Numbered from the stretch's first letter, positions 10,946 to 23,806 are shown. The stretch: 64,000 nucleotides of DNA from Anthracocystis setariae (GCA_928724745.1 CAKMXJ010000006.1:310001-374000); one strand, 5' to 3'. The notes: generated by a model from the sequence alone, not told the origin. Program-made: numbers and translations.

Positions 10946-11660
10946 CACTAATCAAATCAACTGTGTCAGCCTTCTCAGGTTTCAGCCCGGCACACTTTAC
11001 AAGATGACGCTTGGAATTTTTGTCTTACTCCCCGGCCATAAGAGAAATTTTATCGTCTGCGTTGGTACTACTGTAACCCACGTTAGTCCTACTTGGCTAA
11101 ACGACACCCCACCGTCACCGCCTTAGGGAGGAGGAGGAGGGGGAGGAGGTACCTAGCAACGGCGTGAAAGACCCCCCGCCATGCAGCCCAACCCTTACCC
11201 TTGCGGTGCTGAGTGATAAACTTGTTACGCCCTCACGCGCGAGCCTCATTAACATGTAACTTAGTTGGTCTGTAGATGCACACTCACATAGTCGTTGATT
11301 TCCTTCTCACACAGTGTTTGTACTCGCAACGTGAAAACCAAACCGCAATCGATGGCAATCACAATTGCATGAACCGGGAAACTAAGACAGAACGTGATCT
11401 GGTACGTGTATGGCCTAGATCACGCAGAAAATCGAGACGAAAGAGTGGCAAAGTGAGAGAGGGAGAGAGGGAGGAAGGTATTGTCCTGGAGAGGGGAGGG
11501 GTGGGGTGGGATCGAAACCATGACTTTTGACCGCCGGCAGGGATCGTGGAGTGGAAGGGAAGCAACTCGAGCCCCCGGTGAACAAAAGGATAAGAAATCG
11601 CTTGGCATCAGAGCAAAGATGACAAGAATGTGGAAGCCAGTCCGCAAACGAGTGAGGCGA

Positions 11661-11720
<60 letters not shown>

Positions 11721-11984
11721 AGGGAAGGCCAATCTTGCTGTGATTGGCTTCCCAGATGCAGAGGTGGTTGTTGTAAATGCTGAGCGGGGTCAATGCAGTA
11801 TAGGTTGCGAAGGTTGGGTAGCCGTAGGATGGATGAATGCTGATGACGAAGGGGGGGGACGAACAGACTTCAGGCTTGCATGGCGCTTTGGTCTTCAAGC
11901 TGCTCTAACAAAGCAGGAGCTGAGGTAGTGACCGTTTCAGTCTTGAAAACCATGCCCCGCGTCGACGATGCGGGCTCAGCAGCG
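10946..11984. other. intergenic region between convergent genes, with a (GA)n microsatellite
   Basis: About 1 kb lies between the stop of the hydrolase gene and the stop of the RFX gene. It contains a purine-rich segment and a GA dinucleotide run at about 11667-11719, with smaller G-rich patches at 11130-11150 and 11455-11510. No frame looks coding. Confidence 0.5.
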
Positions 11985-14975
11985 CTAGTGCTTCGATGTG
12001 GAACCCGATGCATTGGAGCCACCAAACGCTGCTGCTGCGGCAATTAGAGGCGAGTCAATCGAGCTTGAGGTCGACGTGACACCATCTTTGGGGAAAGCGC
12101 TCGCCAACTGGCTAACCTTGGAGCCCGTTAGAACCAAACCGGTGAATTCCGACCCTACATTCGAGACAGCTGATGCCATGCGTGATCGACTCTTGCCGGT
12201 AGCCAGCTTGCGTGGGATAGGGGCAAATAAGTTGTTCGGCACAGCAGAGCCGTACTGCATGCCAGAATCGACTGAAGAGGACTTGGTTTTTGAGGGCCCC
12301 GAAGAGGTTGGGCGATCATCAACGCTCGTCCAGGTGAGCTGCGAGTCGGAAAATGTGCTGCCGACGCTATTGTCACGACGGCGTAGCTGCAGGTTCGCTA
12401 GAGGTCCAGCTAAGGAGCCAGTCGAGGTTTGCGTTCCAGAACGAGACCGTCCTCCACGCAAAGATGCTGCTAAAGTGAAGCCCTTGACACCGATCAAGGA
12501 CAACGGTGCTCCGCCACTGAAACGATCCAACGCTGGATAGTCGGTGGTGATGGCGTCCAACATCGCCTCCTCCCTGAACGTGCGAGTGGCTTCGAAGATC
12601 TTGACGACACTCTCCAGGTTGTCGGCCATTTTTCGTGATGCTTGCAATTTGGTCGATGCACACGGTTCGGGCAACTTATCCCGGATCAGATCGGCCATTT
12701 GCCCGGACAGCATCTCGGCGAGGCTGCGTAGCCCATGAATGCGCTCCTCAGCTACATCGTCCCCGATCGTTTCGTCAAGCTTGGTCAAGAGTTGACGACA
12801 GATGATGGCGTCGGCTCGTAGGATCATTCCCAGAAGCATCGCGTCGCTACGCAACGATTCGCGTGTCCCTACACTCAGGCTATTCCAGAATGAAATGGTT
12901 CGCTGTTGAAAAGAAACAGGGTCAGGTCCCATGTAAATGGAATAGAGTAACGCTTGACACATGGATTCGTACTCACGCCACGTCTTTCGCGATTCTGAGG
13001 GCAGAGTCGTGCTCGTAGATGGAGCCGCCGCTGTTGACGAGGATCCGTAGGTAGAGGCACCTCCTTCGTCCATCGTAGGCCACTCCGGGAGATCTTGGCA
13101 GGACCGGCGGAATGGCACCGAGCTGGGGACGTTTCGAGAGTCTTGGACGTACTGGTATCCATGCAATGAGGAAGCAGGGCTGTTTAGCAGCGATGCTGAT
13201 TGCGAAGGCTCATTGACTACCGAGATGCCCGATGCAAAAGCAGACACGTCGGCGCCATGCATGACACCAGCTTCACCAGCGCTGTTCGCTGAATGGCCAG
13301 GAGGCAGAAAAGACATATCGCTCAACCCCGAATAGGAATGTGAGACGGTGTGTCTTCTAGGAATAGGCCCACCAGTGTTGTTCGATAATTGGCCCGAGAG
13401 CTGTTGACCATGCAATTGAGGCTGCGAGTATCTGGCTGAATCCTGGCTCGGTGGGTGCGGACCTGAACTCGAACCCGGTGGGGTGAGCACTGAGCTATTG
13501 AGCGTGGCAAAGGCAGATGCGATGAGCCGATCGTCCGAAGTGATGCTTGCGCTGTTCAGCCCTCCACTCTCAGAGGAAGCATGCGGGGAGTCGTAATACT
13601 GGCCAGAACGAGACGATCGGCCTTCTACCGGTGATGCGTCGGACGAGTGCTGAGATCGATAGGACGAATCAGCCTCATGCCCCTCGGAGCGTGCCTTGGA
13701 AGCGTACTCTGCGCTGAGGCCAGCACTGAGCTGAAGCTTGCCAGCCTTTTCGTCTTCGAGTAGCGACTTGACTTTGACAGCTTCACGCTCGTTTGAAGTA
13801 CCGAAGCCACAGTAGTGGAAGCGAGTCTTGCCACGTCCGCCCAAACGACGCTGGGCTACGTCGGGAAACTGACTTCGGAGCACCTTGCCGAAAGAGGCGG
13901 CTTGAAGAGGCTCGAGGCCGAAGGACTCGCAAGCTCGACGATATGATTCGTGCAGGATGGTGCGTGGGATCGAGATCTGGATGGACGGCTTGAGAGTGTA
14001 GTTGCATGTCAGCCTGTAGGAAGGAAGCCAAATGGAATGGGTCAGTTGCCAGTTGAAGGTGGCGAAACACGAAAAGAGCACTATCATCATCCATACGTAC
14101 CACATGCGCGCCCACTTGTCGCGGTAAAACTCGGCCATCTTCTTGGTGTTGGCCGACTTGTACAGCGTCGATACCTCGTTGAGCATGTTGTCGATCTCCT
14201 CCGGCTGATATTCTGGATGCAAGGGTGGCATGTACGCAGCAGTACCACCCATCTTTGAGGTTGACGGTCCGTACATCGAGTACGAGTGGCCGCCCATGTG
14301 GAGGACATAGCCACTGTGATCAAAGTGGTCGCCCGGCATGTCGTAGTAAGGCTGCGAGCGGTTCGGGCTGGTGTTGGCGGAAGATGATGCATCGTAAATG
14401 ACGTTTTGCGACATGGACATGCCAGCCGGCGTTGACCAAGAACCAACGCCAGTCTGAGAAGGATACGCATATCGACCGTAGGCAAAGGTGTCGGGTTGCT
14501 GCTGCAAAGGGGGCCAAGCAGCGCCGGCCGCGGTACCAAGAGCCTGCGTGGAGCTCATGTTCATTTTGGGTGCGTCAAATCCGCTGCTTGTACCAAAGTG
14601 GGTAGCTCTGGGAGTGTCAGCAGGAACGATGGCTGTACCTCCGTGATCGTAGGTGGGCATGGTGGCTGATGGACCAAAATGCGATCCTGCATCGACCTGT
14701 TGCCTCGGGAAAGTGGATTGTCGGGGCGTGACGGTGCTTGGACCGAGGTAAACGCCCATCTGCGAAGCGCCAAGCGCAGGCTGGTGAGCGGTTTGCAAAG
14801 ACTCTGGACGAAGCTGGGAAGCCACGGTTGTTGAAGGTACATGGGCAAAGACATCTTGGCGCGAATCGGGCAGGGGAGCCACTCTTGCTTGCTCCCATGT
14901 ACCATCCGCGGTTGGGGGTCTGTAAGGCGAACCGGTAGAGCTTCCTTGACCGCCAGTGTAGTACGGCGCGGACAT
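11985..14975 (-). CDS. RFX-type winged-helix transcription factor
   Basis: A nuclear DNA-binding regulator, 996 codons in the unspliced frame and about 967 after removing an 87-nt intron. The RFX DNA-binding domain (roughly spliced residues 275-365) is clear: YTLKPSIQISIPRTILHESY, then LEPLQAASFGKVLRSQFP, then RRLGGRGKTRFHYCGF, which is the wing and recognition region conserved from yeast Crt1 to human RFX1. The N-terminus is Gln/Ser/Tyr-rich. A helical C-terminal part (YESMCQALL...SFWNSL...LRADAIICRQLL) resembles the RFX C-terminal/dimerisation region. Family members in fungi act in DNA-damage and cell-cycle control; the targets here are unknown. The ATG at 14975 (MSAPYYTGG) is used because the frame upstream has no other ATG. 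It is transcribed away from a 12.4-kb gene-free region. Confidence 0.9.
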   Translation of the reverse strand: MSAPYYTGGQGSSTGSPYRPPTADGTWEQARVAPLPDSRQDVFAHVPSTTVASQLRPESLQTAHQPALGASQMGVYLGPSTVTPRQSTFPRQQVDAGSHFGPSATMPTYDHGGTAIVPADTPRATHFGTSSGFDAPKMNMSSTQALGTAAGAAWPPLQQQPDTFAYGRYAYPSQTGVGSWSTPAGMSMSQNVIYDASSSANTSPNRSQPYYDMPGDHFDHSGYVLHMGGHSYSMYGPSTSKMGGTAAYMPPLHPEYQPEEIDNMLNEVSTLYKSANTKKMAEFYRDKWARMWYVWMMIVLFSCFATFNWQLTHSIWLPSYRLTCNYTLKPSIQISIPRTILHESYRRACESFGLEPLQAASFGKVLRSQFPDVAQRRLGGRGKTRFHYCGFGTSNEREAVKVKSLLEDEKAGKLQLSAGLSAEYASKARSEGHEADSSYRSQHSSDASPVEGRSSRSGQYYDSPHASSESGGLNSASITSDDRLIASAFATLNSSVLTPPGSSSGPHPPSQDSARYSQPQLHGQQLSGQLSNNTGGPIPRRHTVSHSYSGLSDMSFLPPGHSANSAGEAGVMHGADVSAFASGISVVNEPSQSASLLNSPASSLHGYQYVQDSRNVPSSVPFRRSCQDLPEWPTMDEGGASTYGSSSTAAAPSTSTTLPSESRKTWREYESMCQALLYSIYMGPDPVSFQQRTISFWNSLSVGTRESLRSDAMLLGMILRADAIICRQLLTKLDETIGDDVAEERIHGLRSLAEMLSGQMADLIRDKLPEPCASTKLQASRKMADNLESVVKIFEATRTFREEAMLDAITTDYPALDRFSGGAPLSLIGVKGFTLAASLRGGRSRSGTQTSTGSLAGPLANLQLRRRDNSVGSTFSDSQLTWTSVDDRPTSSGPSKTKSSSVDSGMQYGSAVPNNLFAPIPRKLATGKSRSRMASAVSNVGSEFTGLVLTGSKVSQLASAFPKDGVTSTSSSIDSPLIAAAAAFGGSNASGSTSKH
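14014..14100 (-). other. in-frame 87-nt intron in the RFX gene
   Basis: On the minus strand the sequence begins GTACGT, has a CTGAC branch-point match near the 3' end, and finishes with a pyrimidine tract and CCTACAG. It lies directly before the RFX DNA-binding domain. Its length is a multiple of three and it has no stop codon, so the unspliced message also stays open. Splicing joins a split Trp codon. Confidence 0.8.
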
Positions 14976-17834
14976 GATGTTGACTATGGGTTGGGAAAGG
15001 GACGCGAAAGGTGGGACGAGCAAAAATCGTGCCCTTTATGCCGAACGTTGCCACCAAAAGAATGTTACCTGGGAAGAAAGCAAGAATGGGTTGAGGAAGG
15101 TGGGTCGGTCCAGAAGGGGTATCTGGATGCTACAAAAGCCGGTGTGCACAATGGGGAACCGGCCCTGGCTGCGTGCCTATACTTTTCGAGCGACAGTGAC
15201 AAGAACTGATGGTCGCTCTGTTGAGAGAAGTACAGCAGCCGTGACTTGAAGACGATTTGCTGGATGAGAGCGTCTGTGTGGCAGAGTGGTGAAAAAGCGA
15301 ATATGACAAGAATTGAGAGGTTAGTACACATGAGGAAGGAAGACAGAGCCAGACAGGTATCTACGGCATCTCGTGGAGATCTTGCGCTCGAGCTTATTGC
15401 GACCATCGGTGCGACACGGAGGCAGGGGGCATAACCAGTCAAGATCGGCAGACGTCCTGCCTGAATATGGCAGGACAGATGGCAGGACACCTGGAGGGCA
15501 AGACACCTTCAAGCCAGGACAGCGTGGGCGTATGTACATGGTGGCGTGCTTCTTCTGGCGTCGCCTGTCGAACTGTGCGTCGCTGCGTGTTGAAGGAAAG
15601 CCAGAGCTAGATAGCTAGCAAAAGCTTAACAAATGAAAGGACGTGCATGCACGCACGCACGCACGCAAGCCTAGCGTTTTGTATCAGGCGGAGACAAAGA
15701 AAGCTGAAGGCAATGCAGAGTGATAGGCTCTCGAGGCATCGGCTCCTGCTAGCGTGCGTTGGAAGCACGGTGGCCGAAACCGACAAAGGACGCAAGAAAT
15801 GCTAATAATGGTGCTGGACGACGACGGAACGCTTTGTTGGAGGGAACGACTTTGCTCGGACTGATCCGACAACACGGTTGCCAGCTAGCGGCAAGCAGAG
15901 AAGCGATCCATGAAGAGACCTATGCAACTGCACGATGCATCGTCACTGGCGCGGTTGCAGCCGATCGCGAGCTCGGTCGCTTCAAGTAGCCGATCCGGAA
16001 TTGCGCAGTGGGGCAAGTGACCGAAGGCGAGGATTGACTCGTTGAGACAACGAAGCTCGAGGTTGGCCGTTGGAGCTGGAGCTTGCGCAAAGAGGCATGC
16101 ATAGCAGATCGCGCGAACACGGAGTCGACTGTCGTTGTTTGAGCCAAGCAAAGATGCCAGGTTGATAGCATCTACGCCATCAGCTTGGCAAAAGGGACGA
16201 TGACCATCAAAGCCCTACAGAAAGCAAGGCGACATGGAGCGACGCCTAAGCCTGCGCCTGCGCCTGCCTCTGCCTCTGGCCTGAATTTCGGCCATTTTTG
16301 GAAAAAAAAAAAAAAAATTGGGATTTTTCGACAATATTTCTGAGCTGTGAGCTTAGGAATCGCGCCGTCGTCAGCGCAGACGCGCATCAACAGGTGTGCT
16401 CTTAAACGAGACAACTGAGACGCTCGAGGCCACGTCAGTTCCAACAACGGCGCCTGTCAAATGGCGGAGAATGTTGAGTAGGAGTCGAACGACATCTCGT
16501 ATCTGGCGCCAAGCGATCGGCGTCCATCCAGAGAAGACGATGGAATGCAGCTCAAACTTTCCGGTGCGAAGCCTTGTCGATGAGAGCAAAACCCAGTCGG
16601 TTCGGAGATGAACGTGACGCAGCCAAGAGGCCGTGCTTGCCCAGAAAGACCGGCCGAGACGAGCTAGGTTGGAAGGTGGGCAGCGACTTGACCATCCATT
16701 CGATTGAGCAGATCTCGAGCCAGGCAGGTTGCAGAGGAGCCAACAGCACGGATGTTGAAGAGGTTACGATTGAGAGGATGGGATGCAGCGGCAATGATCG
16801 AGCCAAGGTTTTGCAACCGAATCGACCGACCATCGGAAGCCTATGTGCATCTTGAGCCGACATCGTCGAGCCAACGTCGGTGTTGCTGCCGACCACCGCG
16901 GTGCCAGAAGAAAACAAGCTCGAGAGGAGATGATAGATAGAGTGTGTCGTGCGAACCTTACTTACCTCTGAATGAAATCAGCCCTCCTAGTCCAAACGAA
17001 ACCAAAAGAGGCCAGCGATAGGCGATCCGATCAGACGCTATAGCCCAAGAAAAACACCGCCAATACGGATAAGATGGTTGATGTGTAAGTAGATGATCCA
17101 ATATAAGCATGTGCACAGCACTCCCACTGCGAGTCCTGTCAAGGTGTTGGGCAGCTTGGATCCAGGGTGAGGGCAAGGTACGGCTCGAATTTCAGCCTAA
17201 TCTGCCTACACCCCATCACTACACTCGGTGACAACACCGCGGCGATCAAGATGGACACCGCCAACTTGACTTTTTCCATGCGCAAGCTGGTACAGCCACT
17301 GCGGTGTCTTGAGCACCGGTGAGCCTTCGGAGACAGACCTGGCGCTTGGTTTCGCCCATTGGAAGCTCAAGCCCTCCTTCATCTCGACAAGCCGAGTGTC
17401 GTGCATGCATCCGCACCGAACTGCACTGGAGCATACAGTATGCTGGAAGAGAGACTACTTACTTTTGATAATGGGAGACGAGTTGCCGAGACAGACGAGC
17501 CAATCAGGGGCCGGGACCAAAGCCAAACGGTCTCGCACGGTGGGTGAATGCCTAGGCGGGTTGGTACGCCTTTTTTTCTTCAACGCCACAGCGATGATAT
17601 GTGAAGGACGGAAGGGTGAGATGAAACGTCAAGCGCCCTTAGGAATCGAGTGATTTGAGGGTTAGACGGTCCAGTCCCACCGATGACCAAACAAGTGGGT
17701 TGTCCGGACCGTATGTACGTTGGCGGGTGGGTGTGACAAGTGGCAGCTTGGTGTGCCGCGTTGTGTCGGAATGGTGTCAAACGATACAAGTGCAGGTATG
17801 CAGGTGGCGTCTGGAAGCGTGGCGATGGCTGCAC

Positions 17835-17838
<4 letters not shown>

Positions 17839-17874
<36 letters not shown>
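17839..17874. repeat. (TG)n microsatellite
   Basis: An uninterrupted TG/GT dinucleotide run of about 36 bp inside the gene-free region. Confidence 0.95.
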
Positions 17875-17876
<2 letters not shown>

Positions 17877-19814
17877 CGACAGTTGTGAGCCAGAGTTTCA
17901 CCACGACGGTGTGACAACAGATCAGGACTCGGGTCGGCGCTGGGACAAGTGCGAGCGAGAGGCAAAGTCGACGTACGAATTGGTGGGTGGATTCCGGCGG
18001 AAGCGGCGAGGTGGGAATAATGCGATGCAGAGTCTAGGTGGTACCCACGGATGAATGCTTCATCAAGAAGTAGTGAGGATGAAACAAGCAAGTTGGATGC
18101 GTGCAGGTGCAAGTGCAGGTGGTGGGTATGAAAATGTGGACAAGTGGCGGAAGTTGGATGGCGACGAGAACGAGAGCGGTGATGAGAAAAGCCAAACTTA
18201 TAAGGATCGCGAAAGGTTTGTTTGGATCGGCGAGGTGCGCAAGTGGATGGAAGAAAAGAAGGAAGGAAGAAACAAGGCGCGAGGAGCTCGACCAGAGTGA
18301 GGTGACAAGAGAAACACAAAGCCGGACAGGGGAGGAGGCAGAGAGGGACAAGGAGGAGGAGGAGGAGGAGGAGGAGGATTGCCAGCCAGGTGGGAAGGCA
18401 GACGCAGCAGAGGATGAAGAGGAACGAGTTCCGAAGATCTGGCACGGTGGAGGGGAGGCATTGGCGCAATCGCAGTCGCAGTCGCAGCCGCAGTCGCAGC
18501 CGCAGCGGCAACAGTAGAGTAGTAGCAGCGACAGCAACAGCAAACAGCAATGCATTGTGAATGCAGGCGTGAGTGAGATTGGCACAAAAAGACAAAATAA
18601 TAATCATGCTGCACAGTAAACTATTGCGGTGGTTGTTCATAGGCGTGCATGAACAGTCGAGTGCAGTACACGAGGCTACAGATGAACTGTATGAAAGACG
18701 ACGCAGCTCGGATGGGGTTCAAGGGCTTCACGCGATGCAGGAGCGGTGCAGAGCGGTTAATGGCTTGGGATGGGATTAGGATGGCCAATGTAAACTGCGA
18801 TACGGCCCGGTCGTCGGGAGGGAGAGGTAGGCGAGGGCGCAGACACAGGGACAGGGACAGGGGCAGGAGTAGGAGCAGAAGTAGCAGCAGGGACAGGGAC
18901 AGGGACAGCAGGCGAGGTTGACACGAGGCCACGGCATGAAAGTTGGCATGAGGGCGTAACGCTGTTACATGCCACTGTGAGATAGTCGGGGCGAAAAAAA
19001 AAAAAAAAAAAAAAAACAGCCCTAAAAAAATAGAATAAAAAAAAGAGCATTAAAGTACTGCGGCGAAGGTGTTGAATGATGGCTTGAGGGTGCAATGCTG
19101 TACAGTAGCAGAGCTGCCGGAGCATGGCGCTTGAAAGGATAACGGATACAGTACCGCACCGCACTGCCTTGCACTGCACTGCACTGCACAGTAGCTTAGA
19201 GGATGAACTACGAGGTAGGACCCAGGTTGGAGAAGAAAAAGAAAGAAAAAACAACCAGTTTCCGTAGATTGTTGTGTACGCTCTGCGGTACTTTAGAGCA
19301 GGTGCTGCTGCATCCATCTATCTGGCAGACGACATCGACAGCAACGACGCGAGGGAAAACTACGGTTAGTAGGCAGGACCAGCGGTGGTCGCGGCTTGTC
19401 TCGGTGAAACAAATTTGATGTACCTGTCTCTTGTCTCTTGTCTCTTGTCTATTAAAACTGTCTACGGTCTTGGCTCGAACCACGGAAACAACGAGCAAAC
19501 CACGAAAACATTGGGTCGTTCCTGATGATGAACCGCCGCGAACAGCCGAGAAGCAAAGCGAGCAAGAGAGCGAGTGAGAGGCGATTCACCAATGCAGCTG
19601 TGACACACCGGAAAGAGATGGGTTTCGGGATGGCAGAGCGCACAACGGGTTGGCCGAGAAGGACAAGAGTTGAGGGGTTAGACAGAGGCGCTCGAACCCA
19701 AGGCTTGCTCGGGTATCGGGTAGCAAGATGATTGACTCGTGCTACTCGACTGCGCAGTTCAGGTTTTGGATGGCGTTCAAGCCGTGTGGCAACTTTGCTG
19801 AGAAGGAAAACGAG

Positions 19815-20090
19815 GAGAAATAAATCAAAGTAAGATTTCATCAATTTAATAAAATTAGTAAATACGGTATTAATAATAAGAAATTCAGCCCTGCTCGCTG
19901 CGCATCGCGGATGGCCGATGACACTTACTGGCCAGTCCAGTCTCACCGATCAAAGGGGCCCAGGCCGAGCCTGGATAGAATGAAACAAAATAATTTAAAA
20001 ATTATTCGAACAAAATAGAGAAAAAGCGAAAATTTAAACGCGGAATTTAACCGGGCACAGCCTGATTGAAGAAAAAAAAAAAATTGAATT
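19815..20090. other. AT-rich patch inside the gene-free region
   Basis: Two runs of very AT-rich sequence (about 19815-19890 and 19980-20095, with several AATTTAA/TTTAAT-like words and an A-tract) flank a short GC-richer stretch. This contrasts with the surrounding DNA. AT-rich patches of this kind can be replication origins or remnants of transposons. No coding potential is visible. Confidence 0.45.
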
Positions 20091-21963
20091 TAGAGTCACC
20101 CTACACGACACGCGCCGCCGTATGTACTGAAGCCAAATTGAGCCTGAAAGGGTCCGTACGATACTCTACAGTCCATTATCGGCACACGCTCGGCACAATA
20201 TCTAACGTCACCGATTGAATTTCGCCTTGGCAAGTTTTAGATCTCACCAGTGCAGTCCGCAAGACAGAGCTCGGTATAGTACGGTACAACACCGTACAGA
20301 CCTGTACCAGATATAGAAAATTTTCGGTTCATCTTTCGAGTTTGCTGTGCACCGCCCGATTGAGACAAGCGAAACGATGGCTACCCGCGCGAACCGCCTG
20401 GCCTTTGTTTGAGCAAGACATGAAGCTGACCACAGAGACGGCGCATACTGTAGTACGTCAGAATCCGAACCGGGCGGACTCAGGGATGCGCAAGTGCGGA
20501 CTTTTGGCTTCTGGACACCGCAGGCAGATATCGTGTTTCGGCTTCGGGCTCCGGGCTCGAGTCTGGGTGTGGGTGTGGGTGTTGCTGTGCTTGCTACCCT
20601 TGCGCTTGCAAAGGCTCTGAGATCTGTCTTATTGTCTTTTTCGGCGCGCGAAATTCCAACCCCAGAAAGCAAATACTCGCAGAAAAAAAGAAAGAAAAAA
20701 AAGGGCTTGCAGCTCGCCGACGTGGAGCACTGTGAAAAAAGTGATTCTACAGTGATTGCTGCATTATTATTAAATATTATTTTGAATTTCCTTGATTGCT
20801 CAGTACGTTACCGTGTCGGTACACTGTTCCACAACTTGTTTGCAGCATCGTTCTCCTCCTTTGGATCCTGCTTTGCGCCGGGGGCGTGGGTCGTTGTTAT
20901 TCCAGTTTCTAGTTTGGCGCAAGAAAGAAGGTTTGTGTGCGTGTGTGTGTATGTGTGTGTTCTTCTCGATGCGCATGGACCGCACCCGATGCACGAATAT
21001 TGCGCTTCATGCCGTCGAATCTCGTACGCCTTGGATGGCAAGATCATAGCAACCAACACCTACTGTGCAGTATAAAACTGTACAGTACAGTGCAACACAT
21101 TGAGCTTCATGCCGGTGGGCTGAATGGGCGCAGCTGAGGAGGGCGAAAGAAAGCACATCCCGTCATCCAATTTCAACCAAAATGGTACTTACTGTACTGT
21201 ACTTTGTCCGATGGCGCTCTTAGCCGCCGACAAACTTAAGTAGTACAGTACGAGCCAGTGCAGCTACGAGGCGCAAAAAAAGGGTTTGTCATGATCCGAC
21301 TTGGACGCTGATCATCATCACCCAGCTATTCATTCCATCTTTCAACTCGGTTCTTCTGAATCTAAAGCATACTCTACGCCAAAGGCCAAGCTTGAGATCG
21401 AGCTGATGATGCAAAGATTTCGATCAGAGGGACCAAGTCCGAGACAGTGACAGAAACAAAATCATCAGTGTGACAGAGCCAGTTTGCGCGTGACCAAATC
21501 AGTCTCGGCGAAAATAGCGTCGCGGCTATCCAGCTACTCGAACGCTTTTTGGCCTTGTCGCCGCCGCCATCGCAAGCACAAGCACAAGTACAAGCACAAG
21601 CACGCACAACTCGGAAACAAGATCGAGTTGATCCGCGGCTGGCCTTGCGTCGTCCGAATCTCGATCGTTTGGCATAGAGAGTTTGAATCAGTACGGCCAA
21701 TTCCGTCCGAGAGACAAGTAACCGTATATTAGCCGGTCTAGTCAATGGGCGCGGCGCGGCTGGTTGGTTAATCGCGACTCGCGACTCGCAACTGCAAGTA
21801 ATCCTCCTCCTCCTCCTGATGAAACCAGCCAGCCCAAGATCCGATTCAGCGTCCTGATGAAACTTGTTCTCTCGAATTTCAAATTCCAGACGACACAGAG
21901 AGATAGAAAACCAAATCCAACGCACCCGAAAGGAGGCGGTCCACCGAAAGAATGGGCTGGCCA

Positions 21964-22008
21964 TGTACTGTACTGTACTGTACTGTACTGTACTGTACTG
22001 TACTGTAC
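21964..22008. repeat. (TGTAC)n pentanucleotide array
   Basis: About nine tandem copies of a TGTAC/TACTG pentamer, the longest array of the motif that is scattered through this region and recurs at the transposon insertion site near 47,885 and 63,224. Confidence 0.95.
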
Positions 22009-23761
22009 AATACCAATGCATCACAAGCATCGATCGGCGCCCCTTGTGACCGAGTCTTGTGTTGAATTGCAACATGCACAAGTTCCGATTCCGTGCACGA
22101 GTTACTGTAGCTGTTGCCCCGGTGCGTACATACCGGGACCCCAAGCCTGAAGATACGAACGACCGCTGGAAACAAGCATTGCGTCGTCAAGTCGTATCGA
22201 TCATCATCAGAGTAGTCCTTGTCTCGCTAGCTTGGTTTGAGGTCCAAGAATCATACAGCAAGCACACCGTTGTTGTTGCAACTTGCCGACGATCGGCAAC
22301 CAAAGTTGAGCGTCTCCAGCACCGTTTTCTCACGCTCGCTTGGAAAAATTGCTTACTGCTTTCTGGCAGCATGAAGCTGAATCGGCAGGAACAGCGAATC
22401 CCAAAGGAATTGAAACCTCTTGCTCTGCTCAAAATTGCGCTGCTGCAGTACTTGACTATATCAACGAGCGCGACATGTTTGGCAAGGCGTGGGAGAGAAG
22501 CGCGAGGAGGAGCAGCTCGGCAAATTCTTCGGCTCGTCCACATTGCAGGGTTCCTGATCGCTGCCTCGATTTTGCTTTTTACAGCCCAGTCTCGGTGAAT
22601 TAAAGGCAAGATCGAGTCGAAGAGGTGCAAATAAAATGGGGTTGGTGCGGCATAAAAGGGGTCGCTTCCCACAGGTTTGAAAGACACCTATATTTACAAG
22701 TTCAGTGTATCCTACAGTACAACTCGGTAATTGTACACTGCAACTTTATTTAGCCAGCGGCGACCTTTGAATTTCTTTCTGTTTGAGTTTTATTCCTTTC
22801 TTTTGGATTTTGTCATTTCTCGAAGAAAGGGTTTCTTCAGTTGATCCACCATGTGGTTGTACTGAGTACTGTACTGCAGTAGATCGAGCTTCAACGCATG
22901 TCTCGCCAAATCAAGCTAGCGAAGCTCTATGTTTACGATGCAAGACTACGGCCAGCACCTTTCGATCTGAAAGCACGCTTCATTCTCAACTACGGTATCC
23001 GCACTTATTATCACGGTCTTAAACCAGGTGAAAAGCAACCTCCGATGATCAATGCCATGCGTCGTAGATCCCGAGCCCTCTCTATCTAGTCCCCGCCCCC
23101 CAGCCCCCGCCCCCCCACATCGCCGCCTCAAATTCAGCACTAGTCTAATCGTGAACCCCTGAATTTCATGTCTCGGCGACCTAAAGGCTGATGTACAGTA
23201 CTGTACAGTACCTTGCCATACGAGTTCATCCTGCCCCATTCCTAGGCCAAAGCGGCGTTTTGCTGTTGATCTAAGATTGTAGGGTTGTGAAGCTGAAACG
23301 GGGACTCGTATTGGGCGTCATGTCATGGGTCAAGATGCAAGCACAAGCATGCTCAGCTTCTGATAGCTAGTCACTCTGATCTTTGGCGTGGACCTCGCGA
23401 CGCTTCAACGAACATTATTTTATTATATTAATTGCTGTTTTGCACGTTGCCATCGCGGTAACTCACGATCGACGCCCACCTCGCCGACTTGATTGACCGT
23501 TTGCATCTTGATCCTGCACGAGCAGGCGCTGATTGTGGATCGGGACGCCAAGTCACACACGGGACGTAGATCCAATACGGTACGGTAGTTGAATGGCCCG
23601 AGGGCGTCTTCTGGAAAAAAAAAGAGAATGGCTCGCAGATGCACGTCTAGAACGCCAACGACGCCCAACCGCATCACGCACTACTGTAGTGTCGATAGCA
23701 GCTATCACACTAGGCGAGGCTGCAGCTAGGCTTTCGTTGGCATCCTCGCGTGGCTGGCCTG

Positions 23762-23803
<42 letters not shown>
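23762..23803. repeat. 42-bp poly(A) tract
   Basis: An uninterrupted run of 42 adenines. It could be a homopolymer microsatellite or the tail of a degraded retroposed sequence. I see no LINE-like coding sequence in front of it. Confidence 0.9.

Positions 23804-23806
<3 letters not shown>

Noticed and set aside
17777..18640. Long minus-strand frame (287 codons) rich in Leu/Arg and Cys/Ser runs
   Set aside because: It is produced by reading TG, CAGTCG and GGA repeats; no conserved-looking segment and several equally long frames overlap it.
21374..22144. 256-codon minus-strand frame in the gene-free region
   Set aside because: Runs through the (TGTAC)n array and a GCAC/GTGC-rich repeat; composition is random-like with no domain.
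23192..23213. Motif cluster resembling the left flank of the Tc1/mariner insertion, considered as an excision footprint
   Set aside because: Similarity ends at the shared GTACAGTACTGTACAGTACC motif and no inverted-repeat bases follow.
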